Positions 36,091 through 45,632 of a stretch of 64,000 nt of DNA are shown piece by piece. Each line of letters begins with the position of its first letter. Positions within the stretch are counted from its first letter, which is position 1. Source of the stretch: Planctomycetota bacterium (GTDB lineage: Bacteria > Planctomycetota > UBA1135 > GCA-002686595). A program made the position numbers and the translations under genes. The notes beneath the pieces are model-generated. The model was not told the DNA's origin. It was given only the letters and a program-made list of their open reading frames with translations, and did no database searches. The stretch spans positions 25,603-89,602 of the forward strand of contig JAEUHZ010000072.1 of NCBI GenBank assembly GCA_016795205.1. Reading direction: 5' to 3'.

Positions 36091-37530
36091 ATGACCATCC
36101 TTCCGAAGCCCGCGGCCGCTGCCGCGGGCCTGCTCGTCGCCACCGTGTGCCTGGCTCCCGAGGCGTCGGCCGGCGATGGCCGCCTCGTGATCAAGGTCGG
36201 CCGCATCGTCACGAACGCCGGGCCGGACATCGAGAACGGCACGATCGTGATCGAGGGTGGCCGCATCCGCAGCGTCGGCAAGGACGCCGAGTCGCGTTGG
36301 GACGCGGAAGTGCTCGATCACCCGGAGCTGGTGGCTTTCCCGGGCTGGGTCGAGGCGCACTCCATGCGCGGCATGGACCGCCCGAACGAGAACATCGAGG
36401 TCGCTCCGTTCCTCGACGTGCGCGACTCGATCGACCCGATCAGCTTCTACTTCGAGGACTGCCTGCGGCAGGGCGTGCTGGCGATCAACGTGCAGCAGGG
36501 CCCGCTGTGCGCCGTCGGCGCGCAGGGTCGCGTCGTCAAGCCGTTCGGCTTGACGATCGAGGAGATGACCCTGCGCCCCGCGTCGGGGATCAAGATCTCG
36601 ACCACCCGCCCAGGACGCTCGCGCGCCCTGCAGGCCCAGTCCGTGCGGCGCGCGTTCCGCGACCTGCGCACGCACCTCGAGAAGCTCGTCCAGGACAAGA
36701 AGGACGGGCGCGACACGGCGCGCCGCGAAGCCCTGTTCCAGGGTCGCGACCCGGACACGGCCGACAACAAGAAGGGCCGGGCGATGGAAGGCTCGGCGCC
36801 GTGGAAGGTCAAGGACTTCGAGATCGTCCCGCGCGGACACGTGGACGAGAAGCAGGAGCCGCTCCTGCGCCTGGTCGAGGGCAAGCTGATGGCCTTCGTC
36901 TCGTGCGATGGCGCCGTAGCGGTCGTGCAGGCGCTCGAGATCGCCCGCGAGAACGGCTTCCTCGCCAACACGGTCCTGGTGCTGGACGGCGACGCCTGGA
37001 AGGCCGCGGACCGCATCGCCGAGGCCGGGGTTCCGGTGGTCCTGTCCCCGCAGCTGCTCTACACGGAGCGCGATCCGATCACCGGCAAGGAGATCGAGAC
37101 CTTCGTGCCGGGAGTCTTCCGCGAGAAGAAGGTGCGCTTCGCGCTCCAGTCGCTGAACCCGAGCTCGCAGTCGTTGTGGTTCCAGGCCGCGACCTGCGTG
37201 GGCTACGGGATCCCGCGCGACGAGGCCATCGCGGCCGCGACCAAGGTGCCCGCCGACATCCTGCGCCTGGGCGACCGGTTGGGCACGATCGAGAAGGGCA
37301 AGGACGGCAACATCCTGCTCCTCTCCGGCGACCCGCTGGCCGTCACGACCAACGTCCAGTACGTGGTCCTCGACGGCAACCTGGTCTACGACCGCAGCAA
37401 GGACCGCCGCGTGATGCAGATCCTCGAGGGGGTCGAGCAACCGAACGCGGCGCCGATCGGCACCGACGACGCGGAGGACGTCGACCCGCACTCCGGCGAG
37501 AAGAAGACCAAGACCCCGAAGAAGGACTGA
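36091..37530 (+). CDS. Exported amidohydrolase-like protein 4, degenerate metal site
   Basis: The protein has 479 residues from ATG at 36091, preceded by CGGAG; an earlier in-frame ATG at 36055 would add 12 residues before the signal peptide. The signal is AAAAAGLLVATVCLAPEASA. The HxH position reads WVEAHSMRGMD, one His only. Residues about 200-250 are charged with DKKDGRD and NKKGRAMEG, and the tail ends in GEKKTKTPKKD. VGTIEKGKDGNILLLSGDPLA gives the closing module. Confidence 0.8.
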   Translation: MTILPKPAAAAAGLLVATVCLAPEASAGDGRLVIKVGRIVTNAGPDIENGTIVIEGGRIRSVGKDAESRWDAEVLDHPELVAFPGWVEAHSMRGMDRPNENIEVAPFLDVRDSIDPISFYFEDCLRQGVLAINVQQGPLCAVGAQGRVVKPFGLTIEEMTLRPASGIKISTTRPGRSRALQAQSVRRAFRDLRTHLEKLVQDKKDGRDTARREALFQGRDPDTADNKKGRAMEGSAPWKVKDFEIVPRGHVDEKQEPLLRLVEGKLMAFVSCDGAVAVVQALEIARENGFLANTVLVLDGDAWKAADRIAEAGVPVVLSPQLLYTERDPITGKEIETFVPGVFREKKVRFALQSLNPSSQSLWFQAATCVGYGIPRDEAIAAATKVPADILRLGDRLGTIEKGKDGNILLLSGDPLAVTTNVQYVVLDGNLVYDRSKDRRVMQILEGVEQPNAAPIGTDDAEDVDPHSGEKKTKTPKKD

Positions 37531-37533
37531 TCG

Positions 37534-40443
37534 ATGAGCTTTGCGCTCCTCCTCGCGCTGGCCGCGATCCATCCTGCGCCCCTGGCCTCGAGCGGCACCG
37601 TCGCGCTGCGCGCCGGGACCGTGCACGCCGTGGAGGGCGGCCGCGTCTTCGCGAATGGCGTCGTGCTGGTCCGCGACGGGCGCGTGGTCGCCGTCGGCTC
37701 CGACCTCCCGATCCCGCCGGGCGTGCGCGTGGTCGACTACGGTCCGGATGCCGTGATCACCCCGGGCCTGGTGTCGGCCGACAGCAACTACGGCGGGCCG
37801 CGGCCCGACGAACGCAGCGCGAATCCGTTCCTGCGCGCGGCCGACAACTTCGACCCCTACCAGTCGTACGTGTTCGCGCTCCAGGAAGGCGTCACGACGA
37901 CGTACCTCGCGCCGGCGCGCAACCGATTGGTGGCGGGCGTGGGCGCCGTGGTCAAGCTGGCCGGCGAGCGCGACGTCCAGGCGCGCACGCTGCGCGACCC
38001 GGCGGCGATCCACGGGTCCCTGGGGCTCGACGCGCGCAGCGCGCCCGGGTACTGGAAGCCGCCCGTGCCGGCGACGGCCGACGTGGGTCTGGGCGTGGTG
38101 AAGCCGGAGCTGCCGCGCTCGCTGGCCGGTGCCGTGGTGGCCTTCCGCGAGCTCTTCGCGCTGGCGCAGCGCTCCGAGGCGGCGCCGGCGGCGGACGAGT
38201 ACGGCGAGGGCGTCGGCGAGGAGCTGCGTGCGCTCATGCAGGCCCGCGTGCCCTGGCGTATCACGGCCGACACGGCACCCGAGATCCGCGCGCTCGTCGA
38301 GCTGTTCGCGCGGAACGGCCAGCCGCTCGTGGTCGACGGCGCCAACGAGGCCGCCGAGGTCGTGCGCGAGATCGTCGCGTCCGGCGCGTCCGTGATCGTC
38401 GGCGCGCCGCTCACGCCGAACCGGCCCGGCATCGACCGCGGCAAGGGCGAGGACGTGCGTCTGCCGCGCTTCGACGCGGCCTCGCGCCTGGCCGAGGCGG
38501 GCGTGCGCTTCGCGATCGCGCCGCCGCGCACGGGCACGGCCTCGGACCTGCGCCTCGCGGCGCAAGTCCTCTCCCGCGGCGGGCTGGACCCGGCGGCCGC
38601 GCTGCGGGCCATCACGCTCGCGCCGGCCGAGATCCTGGGCGTGGCCGAGCGCGTCGGCAGCCTGAAGCCGGGCAAGGACGCGGATCTCGCCGTGTTCTCG
38701 GGGCACCCGCTCCAAGGTGGCACCGTGCTGGCGACCTGGGTCGGCGGCGAGCTGGTCTACGACGTCGAGGACCTGCTCAAGGCCGGCCTGCACGCGGATG
38801 GCGCGGGCTCGGCGCCTGCGCCGCAGAGCGCCGTGGTGATCGTCGTCGACGAGTTGCACGTGGGCGACGGAACCGTGCTCGCGCCGGGCGAGATCCTGGT
38901 CGAGGGCGGGCGCATCAAGGCCGTCGGCCGCACGGTCGGTCGCCCGTCCGGGGCGCGCATCGTGCGCGGTGTCGCGGCCATGCCCGGCCTCGTCGACGCG
39001 CTGGGGCACCTCGGCCTGGAAGGCTCGCAGAAGGTCCCGGCCACGCGCTTCGACCTGACGCGCATCGTGGAGCGCGGCGACCGCGTCGACCGGCTCGTCG
39101 CGAAGTCCGGTGTCACCACGGTCGTGCTGTCCCCGCGGGCCTCCAGCCGCACCGGCGCGCCGATGATGGCCTACAAGCCGGCCGGCGACGACCCGGTCGC
39201 CATGGTCGTGGACTCGCCCGCCGCGCTGCGCTTCGGGTGGACGGAGCGCAATCGGCGCGACAGCGGAGCAGCGCTCAAGGATCGCCTCAAGAAGGCCGTG
39301 GAGTACGCCAAGCGCTGGGACGACTACGAGGCGAAGCGTGCAGCCTGGACGCCGCCACCGGCCGATGAACCCGCCCAGGCCGACGCCGGGAAGCCGGGCG
39401 AAGCCGGCAAGAAGGACGGCGAGGGCGACAAGAAGGATGGCGAAGGCGAGGCCAAGGAGGGCGAGAAGTCCGACAAGGCCGCTCCGAAGAAGAAGAAGGG
39501 CGAGGAAGAGCCGCCCAAGCCCGTGACGGGCGCGTGGGAGTCCAAGATCACCCTCCCGCCGTTCCAGGAAGCGCGCATCCGGCTCTACGTCCTGCAGCAG
39601 GAGGATGGTTCGGTCGCGGGCTCGCTGCGTTCGTCGTCGCTGTCCGAAGCCCTGATCCAGGTGTCGGGCCGGCGCGACGGGCACAAGCTCGAGCTCTCGG
39701 GCGAGGGCACCCGCGGCCGCGTCACGCTGGCCGGGCAGACCAAGGACGGCAAGCTCGAGGCCAAGGTCTCCGTGGCGGGCACGACGGCCGAGGTCTCGTT
39801 CGCGCAGACCTCGACGGAGTACGAAGTCGCGCGTCCGTCCGAGCAGCGCAAGTCCAAGGACGAGAAGAAGCCCGAGATCAAGGGCGAGCCCAAGGCACCC
39901 AACGTCGACCCCGATCTCGAGCCGCTGCGCCGCGCGATGAAGGGCCAGGCCGCGGTCGTGGTCGAGGTCTCGCGCGAGGACGAGATCCGCGAGTGCGTGG
40001 CGGCCTTCGAGGCGGCCGGCATCCGGCCGGTCCTGTATGGCGCGGAGGAGGCCTGGAAGGTGGCCCGCGAGATCCAGGGCCGCGTCGCCGGCGTCATCCC
40101 GCTCCACGACGTCGTGCGCGCCACGCCGGAGACCGGGGCACGCAAGCGCAACCGCTACGCGGAGCTGGTCGCCGAGGGCATCCCCGTCGCGTTCCACAGC
40201 GCGGCCGAGGAAGGCGCCATGGACCTGCCGCTCATGGCGGCCTACGCAGTGTCACAGGGTCTCTCGCCCGAAGCCGCCTTGCGGGCCCTGACCTCGGACG
40301 CCGCGCGCATGTTGGCGATCGACGACCGGGTCGGCCTGCTGCGCGCGGGTCTGGATGCCGACATCCTGCTCTTGGACGGCTCGCCGCTCTCGCCGGCGTC
40401 CAGCGTCCAGCGCGTCTGGGTGCTCGGCAAGGAGATCCGCTGA
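37534..40443 (+). CDS. Two-domain amidohydrolase-like fusion with inserted beta domain
   Basis: The protein has 969 residues, about double the other members. Domain 1 (about 20-420) opens with VEGGRVFANGVVLVRDGRVVAVG and closes with VGSLKPGKDADLAVFSGHP. Domain 2 (about 430-969) opens with ELHVGDGTVLAPGEILVEGG and closes with VGLLRAGLDADILLLDGSP. Neither has HxH (SADSNYG; VDALGHLG). Within domain 2 a low-complexity Lys/Glu/Gly stretch (about 609-662) leads into a beta-rich module (about 663-770: GAWESKITLPP, GSVAGSLRSSSL, KLELSGEGTRGRVTLAG) that looks like a small lipocalin-like or beta-sandwich insert. Probably two ancestral genes joined head to tail. Confidence 0.82.
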   Translation: MSFALLLALAAIHPAPLASSGTVALRAGTVHAVEGGRVFANGVVLVRDGRVVAVGSDLPIPPGVRVVDYGPDAVITPGLVSADSNYGGPRPDERSANPFLRAADNFDPYQSYVFALQEGVTTTYLAPARNRLVAGVGAVVKLAGERDVQARTLRDPAAIHGSLGLDARSAPGYWKPPVPATADVGLGVVKPELPRSLAGAVVAFRELFALAQRSEAAPAADEYGEGVGEELRALMQARVPWRITADTAPEIRALVELFARNGQPLVVDGANEAAEVVREIVASGASVIVGAPLTPNRPGIDRGKGEDVRLPRFDAASRLAEAGVRFAIAPPRTGTASDLRLAAQVLSRGGLDPAAALRAITLAPAEILGVAERVGSLKPGKDADLAVFSGHPLQGGTVLATWVGGELVYDVEDLLKAGLHADGAGSAPAPQSAVVIVVDELHVGDGTVLAPGEILVEGGRIKAVGRTVGRPSGARIVRGVAAMPGLVDALGHLGLEGSQKVPATRFDLTRIVERGDRVDRLVAKSGVTTVVLSPRASSRTGAPMMAYKPAGDDPVAMVVDSPAALRFGWTERNRRDSGAALKDRLKKAVEYAKRWDDYEAKRAAWTPPPADEPAQADAGKPGEAGKKDGEGDKKDGEGEAKEGEKSDKAAPKKKKGEEEPPKPVTGAWESKITLPPFQEARIRLYVLQQEDGSVAGSLRSSSLSEALIQVSGRRDGHKLELSGEGTRGRVTLAGQTKDGKLEAKVSVAGTTAEVSFAQTSTEYEVARPSEQRKSKDEKKPEIKGEPKAPNVDPDLEPLRRAMKGQAAVVVEVSREDEIRECVAAFEAAGIRPVLYGAEEAWKVAREIQGRVAGVIPLHDVVRATPETGARKRNRYAELVAEGIPVAFHSAAEEGAMDLPLMAAYAVSQGLSPEAALRALTSDAARMLAIDDRVGLLRAGLDADILLLDGSPLSPASSVQRVWVLGKEIR

Positions 40444-40448
40444 GCGCG

Positions 40449-41714
40449 ATGCTGCTCGCCCTGGCCATCACCGCTCTCCAGGCGGACACGTCGGCGGTTG
40501 CCCCGCGAGCGGGCGAGGTCGGAGGACCGGGACTCGCCGTGCTGGCCGCCAAGGCCGTCGGTTGCGGTCCAGGTGGGCACGACGTCGTCGACCGCCCGGT
40601 CGTGCTCGTGCGCGACGGGAAGATCGAGTCCTTGGGACCGGCGCGCGAGGTCGCGATCCCCGCCGGCTACGAGGTCGTCGATCACGGGCGGCGCTGGCTC
40701 GCGCCCGGATTCGTCGACCTGCATTGCCACATCGCGGGCGGGCCTGGCGGGCTCGGGGACATCAACGACGCGGTGTTCCTCACGAATCCCGAGCTGCGCG
40801 CCAAGGCCACCGTGGTGCCGCGCAACCCGTTGCTCCAGCGCGCGGTCGCGGGCGGCGTGACGAGCGTGCTCTACATCCCGGGTTCGGCCACGAACATGGG
40901 CGGGCAGGGCGTGCTGCTGAAGACGGGCCTCGCGAAGTACGAGGAGATGGTCATCCGCGACCCCGGCTCCCTCAAGCTGGCGCAGGCCGGCAACCCCGAG
41001 CGCTGGACGGTCGGCGTGGGCCGCAGCTTCATGAACTGGAACACGCGCAACACGTTCCAGCGCGGCGTGCGGCACGGCCGGGCCGTCGCCGAGGCCGAGC
41101 AACGCGGCGAGCCGGCGCCTTCCAGCCACCAGTGGGAGGTGTTCCCGCCGCTCGTGAAGAAGGAGACGCAGATCTCGACGCACACGCAGCGCTACCAGGT
41201 CGTGTTGGCGACGCTGACCATGGTGCGCCAGGAGCTCGGCCTCGACGTCTACATCGACCACGGCGAGTGGTACGGCAGCAAGCTCGCGGCCTTCGCCAAC
41301 GAGCTGGGCGTCGATGCCATCCTGGGCCCGCGGGCCGTGGACCTGCCATCGCCGATCCTGGACACCGACGGCAAGATCTTGGGCATCGCCGCGGAGTACC
41401 AGCGCAACGGTCACACGCGGATCGGCTTCAACACGGACTCGCCCGTGCTGCCCCAGGAGGAACTCTCCGTGCAAGCCGCGGTCGGCGTGCGCTACGGCTT
41501 CGACGACGCGCGGCTCGATTCGATCCGCGGGCTGACGATCGTGCCGGCCACCACGGCCGGCATCGCCCATCGCGTGGGCAGCCTCGCGCCCGGCAAGGAC
41601 GCGGACCTCTTGGTCACGACGGGCGATCCGGTCGATCCGCGCTCGGCGGTCGAGGCGGTTTGGATCGAAGGCCAGCGCGTGTACGACGCCGAGGCGGATC
41701 GGAGGCTGTGGTGA
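40449..41714 (+). CDS. Exported amidohydrolase protein 6 with intact metal motifs
   Basis: The protein has 421 residues. Short signal (LLALAITALQADTSA). HxH is present as FVDLHCHIAGG. Further ligands are likely the His of QISTHTQRYQV, the His of IDHGEW and the Asp of GFNTDSPV. So it is probably an active metal-dependent hydrolase of a cyclic amide, dipeptide or similar bond outside the cytoplasm. It is closest to the next gene, sharing AGEVGGPGLA and FNTDSPV blocks, and the two look like a recent duplication. Confidence 0.87.
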   Translation: MLLALAITALQADTSAVAPRAGEVGGPGLAVLAAKAVGCGPGGHDVVDRPVVLVRDGKIESLGPAREVAIPAGYEVVDHGRRWLAPGFVDLHCHIAGGPGGLGDINDAVFLTNPELRAKATVVPRNPLLQRAVAGGVTSVLYIPGSATNMGGQGVLLKTGLAKYEEMVIRDPGSLKLAQAGNPERWTVGVGRSFMNWNTRNTFQRGVRHGRAVAEAEQRGEPAPSSHQWEVFPPLVKKETQISTHTQRYQVVLATLTMVRQELGLDVYIDHGEWYGSKLAAFANELGVDAILGPRAVDLPSPILDTDGKILGIAAEYQRNGHTRIGFNTDSPVLPQEELSVQAAVGVRYGFDDARLDSIRGLTIVPATTAGIAHRVGSLAPGKDADLLVTTGDPVDPRSAVEAVWIEGQRVYDAEADRRLW

Positions 41715-43048
41715 TGCGTGTGCAGAGGATCCGGGCGTCGACGCTGCTGGCCCTGCTGGCCGCCAGCGCGGTCGTCCCCTGCGCGGCGGCGCAGCGCGGC
41801 GGCCCGCCGGCGGCGCCCGTCGGACGTCCCCCCCTGGCGGGCGAGGTCGGCGGGCCGGGCTTGGCGATCCGCGCGAAGAAGGTCCTGGCCGTGCCCGACG
41901 AGGGCCAGCAGGTCCACGACAACGCCGTGATCCTGGTGCGCGAGGGGCTCATCGAAGCCGTGGGACCGGCACGCACGACGACGATCCCGGCGGACTACGA
42001 GGTCCTCGACGCCTCGGATCGCTGGGTCTGCCCCGGGTTCATCGATCTCCACGCCCACGTCGGGGGCACCTTCGACATCAACGAGATGGTCTATCTCGTG
42101 AACCCCGGGCTGCGCGTGTCGTCGTCGGTCGTGCCCTCGAACCCGGCGCTGGAGCGCGGGGTCGCCGCCGGCGTGACGACGATCCTCTTCATCCCGGGCT
42201 CGGGCGTGAACGTGGGCGGGCAGGGCGTGCTCATGAAGACGGCCCTCAAGCGCTACGAGGACGCCGTCGTGCGCGACCCCGGCTCGATGAAGCTGGCGCA
42301 AGCCGGCAACCCCGAGGGCTGGACCGTCGGCGTCGGGCGCTCGTTCATGAACTGGAACACGCGCTGGATGTTCCGGCGCGGCCTGCTCTACGCCAAGCGC
42401 TGGGAGGACCACGAACGCAACGGCGGGCCCCAGCCGCGTCACGAGTTCGACCTCGAGATCTTCCGCTGGCTGGCGCGCAAGGACACGCAGATCTCGACGC
42501 ACACGCAGATCTTCCAGGTCGTGCTCAGCACGCTGACGATGGTGCGCAAGGAGCTGGGCCTCGACGTCTACATCGACCACGGCGAGATGGCCGGCTACAA
42601 GCTGGCGCCGCTGGCGCAGGAGCTGGGCGTCAACGCGATCCTCGGTCCGCGCGTCATCGAGGTGCCCACGCGCCAATTCATCAACTGGACCGGCAGCAAC
42701 CCCGAGGCGATCCTGGGCATCGCGGCCGAATACCAGAAGGGCGGCCTGAAGCGCATCGGCTTCAACACGGACTCGCCCGTGATCCCGCAGGAGGAGCTGT
42801 TCCTGCAGGCCTCGACCGGCGCGCGCTACGGCTTCGACGACTCCAACGTGGACACCGTGCGCGGCCTGACGATCGTGCCGGCGATCACGGCCGGCATCGC
42901 CGACAAGGTCGGCAGCATCGAGCCCGGCAAGGAGGCCGACCTCCTGATCCTGACCGGCGACCCGATCGACCCGCGCACGTCCGTCGAGAAGGTCCTGATC
43001 GAAGGCCAGCGCGTGTACGACACCGCCAGCATGAAGCGGCGCTACTGA
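41714..43048 (+). CDS. Exported amidohydrolase protein 7 with intact metal motifs
   Basis: The protein has 444 residues; the start shares one base with the previous stop (TGATG) and GGAGG lies at 41701. Signal: ALLAASAVVPCAAAQ. HxH is FIDLHAHVGG, with QISTHTQIFQV, IDHGEM and GFNTDSPVIPQEE downstream. It is the most regular member of the run and the best candidate for a catalytic subunit. Paralog of protein 6 with a longer region near PTRQFINWTGSNPEA. Confidence 0.87.
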   Translation: MRVQRIRASTLLALLAASAVVPCAAAQRGGPPAAPVGRPPLAGEVGGPGLAIRAKKVLAVPDEGQQVHDNAVILVREGLIEAVGPARTTTIPADYEVLDASDRWVCPGFIDLHAHVGGTFDINEMVYLVNPGLRVSSSVVPSNPALERGVAAGVTTILFIPGSGVNVGGQGVLMKTALKRYEDAVVRDPGSMKLAQAGNPEGWTVGVGRSFMNWNTRWMFRRGLLYAKRWEDHERNGGPQPRHEFDLEIFRWLARKDTQISTHTQIFQVVLSTLTMVRKELGLDVYIDHGEMAGYKLAPLAQELGVNAILGPRVIEVPTRQFINWTGSNPEAILGIAAEYQKGGLKRIGFNTDSPVIPQEELFLQASTGARYGFDDSNVDTVRGLTIVPAITAGIADKVGSIEPGKEADLLILTGDPIDPRTSVEKVLIEGQRVYDTASMKRRY

Positions 43049-44307
43049 TGTCCTTCCGGCGCACGATCTCCGCGGTCGCGACCAGCACCCTCCTTTGGTG
43101 CCTGGCGGCGCTCGCGTCGTGCAGCTCGTCGGGCCGCGCTCCCGATCTCGCGCCGCTGCGCCCGGGCGAGGAAGGCCTCGCGATCCGCTGTGGCCGCGTG
43201 TTGACCGTCGACGACCACGATCGCGCCTATGGCCCCGGACTGATCCTCTTGAAGCAGGGTCGCATCGCCTACGTGGGACCCGACCGGGACGTGCCGGAAG
43301 GCTACCCCGTCGAGGAGCGCCGCGACCTGTGGGCCGCGCCGGGCATGGTCGAGTTGCACGCCCACGTGCACGGCACGATGGGGGACATCAACGACATGGT
43401 GTTCCCGGTCAACGCCGACCTGCGCGCCTCCCCGACGTACGTTCCCGGGAACCGCGCGCTGCGGCTGGCCTGCGCCGGCGGCGTCACGACGCTGTTCGGG
43501 ATCCCCGGCAGCGGCACGTCGATCGGCGGCTTCGGGATCACGTTCAAGTCCAAGGTGCGCGGGGCGACCTACGACGGCTCGGTGGTGCAGGACCCGGGCG
43601 GCATGAAGGTCGCGCAGTCGTACAACCCCGAGCGCCGCGCCGGCGACCTGGGCGCCACGCGCGCCGGACTGTCCTGGATCCTGGAGCAGTGGAGCGAGGA
43701 GGCGCGCGTCGCCAACCGCGAGGGCCGCGTCGAGCCGCTGCTCGAGAACCTCCAGAAGGTCCACGCGCGCGAGCTGCCGGTCCTGATCCACAGCGCCGGT
43801 TCCGACGGTTACCCGGCGGCGGCGCGCATGTGGCACGCGAAGTACGGCACACGCGCCATCCTGTCGCACGGCTGCTTCGACGCGCACCTGACGGCCCCGT
43901 GGCTCGTCGCCCAGGGCGTCCCGCTCAACGTGGGCCCGCGCGAGATCGACTTCTTCTCGACGCGCGACGGTGCCATCACCGGGACCGCGGCGCGCTATCT
44001 CGAGGCCGGCGCCAAGGACCTGTCGCTGAACACGGACTCGCCGGTCGTGCCCCAGGAGGAGCTCTTCCTCCAGGGCGCGGTGGCCGCACGCTACGGAGCC
44101 GACGCCTACACGATGCTGCGCGCGGTGACGATCGCGCCCGCGCGCGTGTTCGGGATCGGTGACCGCGTCGGCAGCCTCGAGGTCGGCAAGGACGCCGACG
44201 TGGTCCTGTTCACGGGCGAGCCGCTCGATCCGCGCTCGCGTGTCGAAGTCGTCTTCATCGACGGCCGGGTCGAGTACGACCGCCGTCAGGATGGGCAGTG
44301 GTTCTAG
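43048..44307 (+). CDS. Lipoprotein amidohydrolase 8 with intact metal motifs
   Basis: The protein has 419 residues, sharing one base with the previous stop. The signal ends in LAALASCSSSG, a lipobox with Cys25, so this member is membrane-anchored while the rest appear soluble. HxH is MVELHAHVHG; later His in VLIHSAGSDG and ILSHGCFD, and Asp in SLNTDSPVVPQEE. The pattern indicates an active enzyme, more distant from 6 and 7 than they are from each other. Confidence 0.86.
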   Translation: MSFRRTISAVATSTLLWCLAALASCSSSGRAPDLAPLRPGEEGLAIRCGRVLTVDDHDRAYGPGLILLKQGRIAYVGPDRDVPEGYPVEERRDLWAAPGMVELHAHVHGTMGDINDMVFPVNADLRASPTYVPGNRALRLACAGGVTTLFGIPGSGTSIGGFGITFKSKVRGATYDGSVVQDPGGMKVAQSYNPERRAGDLGATRAGLSWILEQWSEEARVANREGRVEPLLENLQKVHARELPVLIHSAGSDGYPAAARMWHAKYGTRAILSHGCFDAHLTAPWLVAQGVPLNVGPREIDFFSTRDGAITGTAARYLEAGAKDLSLNTDSPVVPQEELFLQGAVAARYGADAYTMLRAVTIAPARVFGIGDRVGSLEVGKDADVVLFTGEPLDPRSRVEVVFIDGRVEYDRRQDGQWF

Positions 44308-44318
44308 GTGCTCCTCTC

Positions 44319-45632
44319 ATGCTGAGACCCCAGACTTTCCTCCTCGGCGCGCTCCTCGCCACCCCGGCCCTGGCCGGCGGGCCGCTCGCCATCCGCGTCG
44401 GCCGGGCCGAGACGGTCGGCAAGGGCGTGATCGAGAACGCGGTCATCCTGGTCGAGGACGGCAAGATCGTGACGATCGGCGAGGACCTGCCCGTCGAACG
44501 CGGCATCCCGATCCTCGACCGGCCGGACTGGGTCGTGATGCCGGGCTTGGTCTCGTGCTACACGCGCATCGGCCTCGACAGCGAGGGCGGCGAAGACGTG
44601 AGCCCCGACGTCAAGGTCACGACCGAGATCTACCCCGGCTCGCGCGACCTGCGCAAGGTCGTCGAGTACGGGGTCACGACCCTGGGCGTCTACCCGGCGG
44701 GCAACGGGATCCCGGGTCTCGCGGCGGCGATCCGGCCGCGCGGCGACACGCTGGCCGAACTGCTCCTGCGCGACGAGACCTACCTGAAGATCGTCATGCG
44801 CTCGGACGCCCCCTCGAAGAAGCGCGTCCGCGACGCCTTCAAGAAGGCCGACGAGCACGACGAGAAGGTCAAGAAGGCGCGCGAGAAGTGGGAGAAGGAC
44901 AAGAAGGGCGGCGCCAAGAAGGACGAGAAGCCCGAGGAGAAGAAGATGGCGCAAGGCGAGGGCGATGAACCCTCGGCCGCGGCCACGCAGGACGCGAAGG
45001 CCGACGACAAGAAGTCCGACGGCTTCGTGCCGCCCGCGCCCGACGCCAAGTCGCGCGCGTTCGTCGCGCTGCGCCAGGGGCGCCTGAAGGCGCTACCGAC
45101 CTTCGCCTCCGCGTCGGACTGGCTGCACTGGCTCGACGCCCTGGGCAAGGAGAAGATCGGCTTCGACGTGCGTCTGGTCCTGAACCAGGACAGCGACCTG
45201 TTCTACGTCTTCGACAAGAAGACCTACGACCTGGAAGAGGACGGCATCGGCGATCGCAAGGTGCACGCCATCGTGGAGCCGCTCTTGACCTTCACGCCCA
45301 ACACCCGGCGCGTGCGAAACCTGCCCCAGGAGCTGGCCAAGGCCGGCGCGAAGGTCTGCTTCACGCCGCGCAGCGACGACCTCGCGAACTACAAGGCCTG
45401 GCTCGCGCACGTCGGCGAGCTCGTCGGGGCGGGCCTGGCCCGCGACACGGCGCTGCGCGCGCTGACGCTGAACCCGGCCGAGATGCTGGGCGTCGGCGAC
45501 CGCGTGGGGAGCCTCGAGAAGGGCAAGGACGCGAACATGGTCTTCGTCGATGGCGATCCCTTCCAGCCCGCGACCCGCATCCAGGCCGTCATGCTCGACG
45601 GCCGCTTCGTCTTCGGTGAGGTGGACCTGTGA
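44319..45632 (+). CDS. Exported amidohydrolase-like protein 9, no HxH, Lys/Glu-rich insert
   Basis: The protein has 437 residues from ATG at 44319; an in-frame GTG at 44298 is possible but lies inside the previous gene. Signal: TFLLGALLATPALAGG. The HxH position reads LVSCYTRIGLD. A Lys/Glu/Asp-rich stretch of about 70 residues (about 165-240) sits between barrel strands, as in protein 1 and the fusion protein. It closes with RVGSLEKGKDANMVFVDGDP. Probably catalytically inactive. Confidence 0.8.
   Translation: MLRPQTFLLGALLATPALAGGPLAIRVGRAETVGKGVIENAVILVEDGKIVTIGEDLPVERGIPILDRPDWVVMPGLVSCYTRIGLDSEGGEDVSPDVKVTTEIYPGSRDLRKVVEYGVTTLGVYPAGNGIPGLAAAIRPRGDTLAELLLRDETYLKIVMRSDAPSKKRVRDAFKKADEHDEKVKKAREKWEKDKKGGAKKDEKPEEKKMAQGEGDEPSAAATQDAKADDKKSDGFVPPAPDAKSRAFVALRQGRLKALPTFASASDWLHWLDALGKEKIGFDVRLVLNQDSDLFYVFDKKTYDLEEDGIGDRKVHAIVEPLLTFTPNTRRVRNLPQELAKAGAKVCFTPRSDDLANYKAWLAHVGELVGAGLARDTALRALTLNPAEMLGVGDRVGSLEKGKDANMVFVDGDPFQPATRIQAVMLDGRFVFGEVDL

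Noticed and set aside
34546..40197. Very long open frame (over 1800 codons) opposite the amidohydrolase genes
   Set aside because: It is antisense to clear family genes, rich in Arg/Asp/His/Leu, and has no recognisable domain; GC-rich codon bias keeps the complementary frame open.
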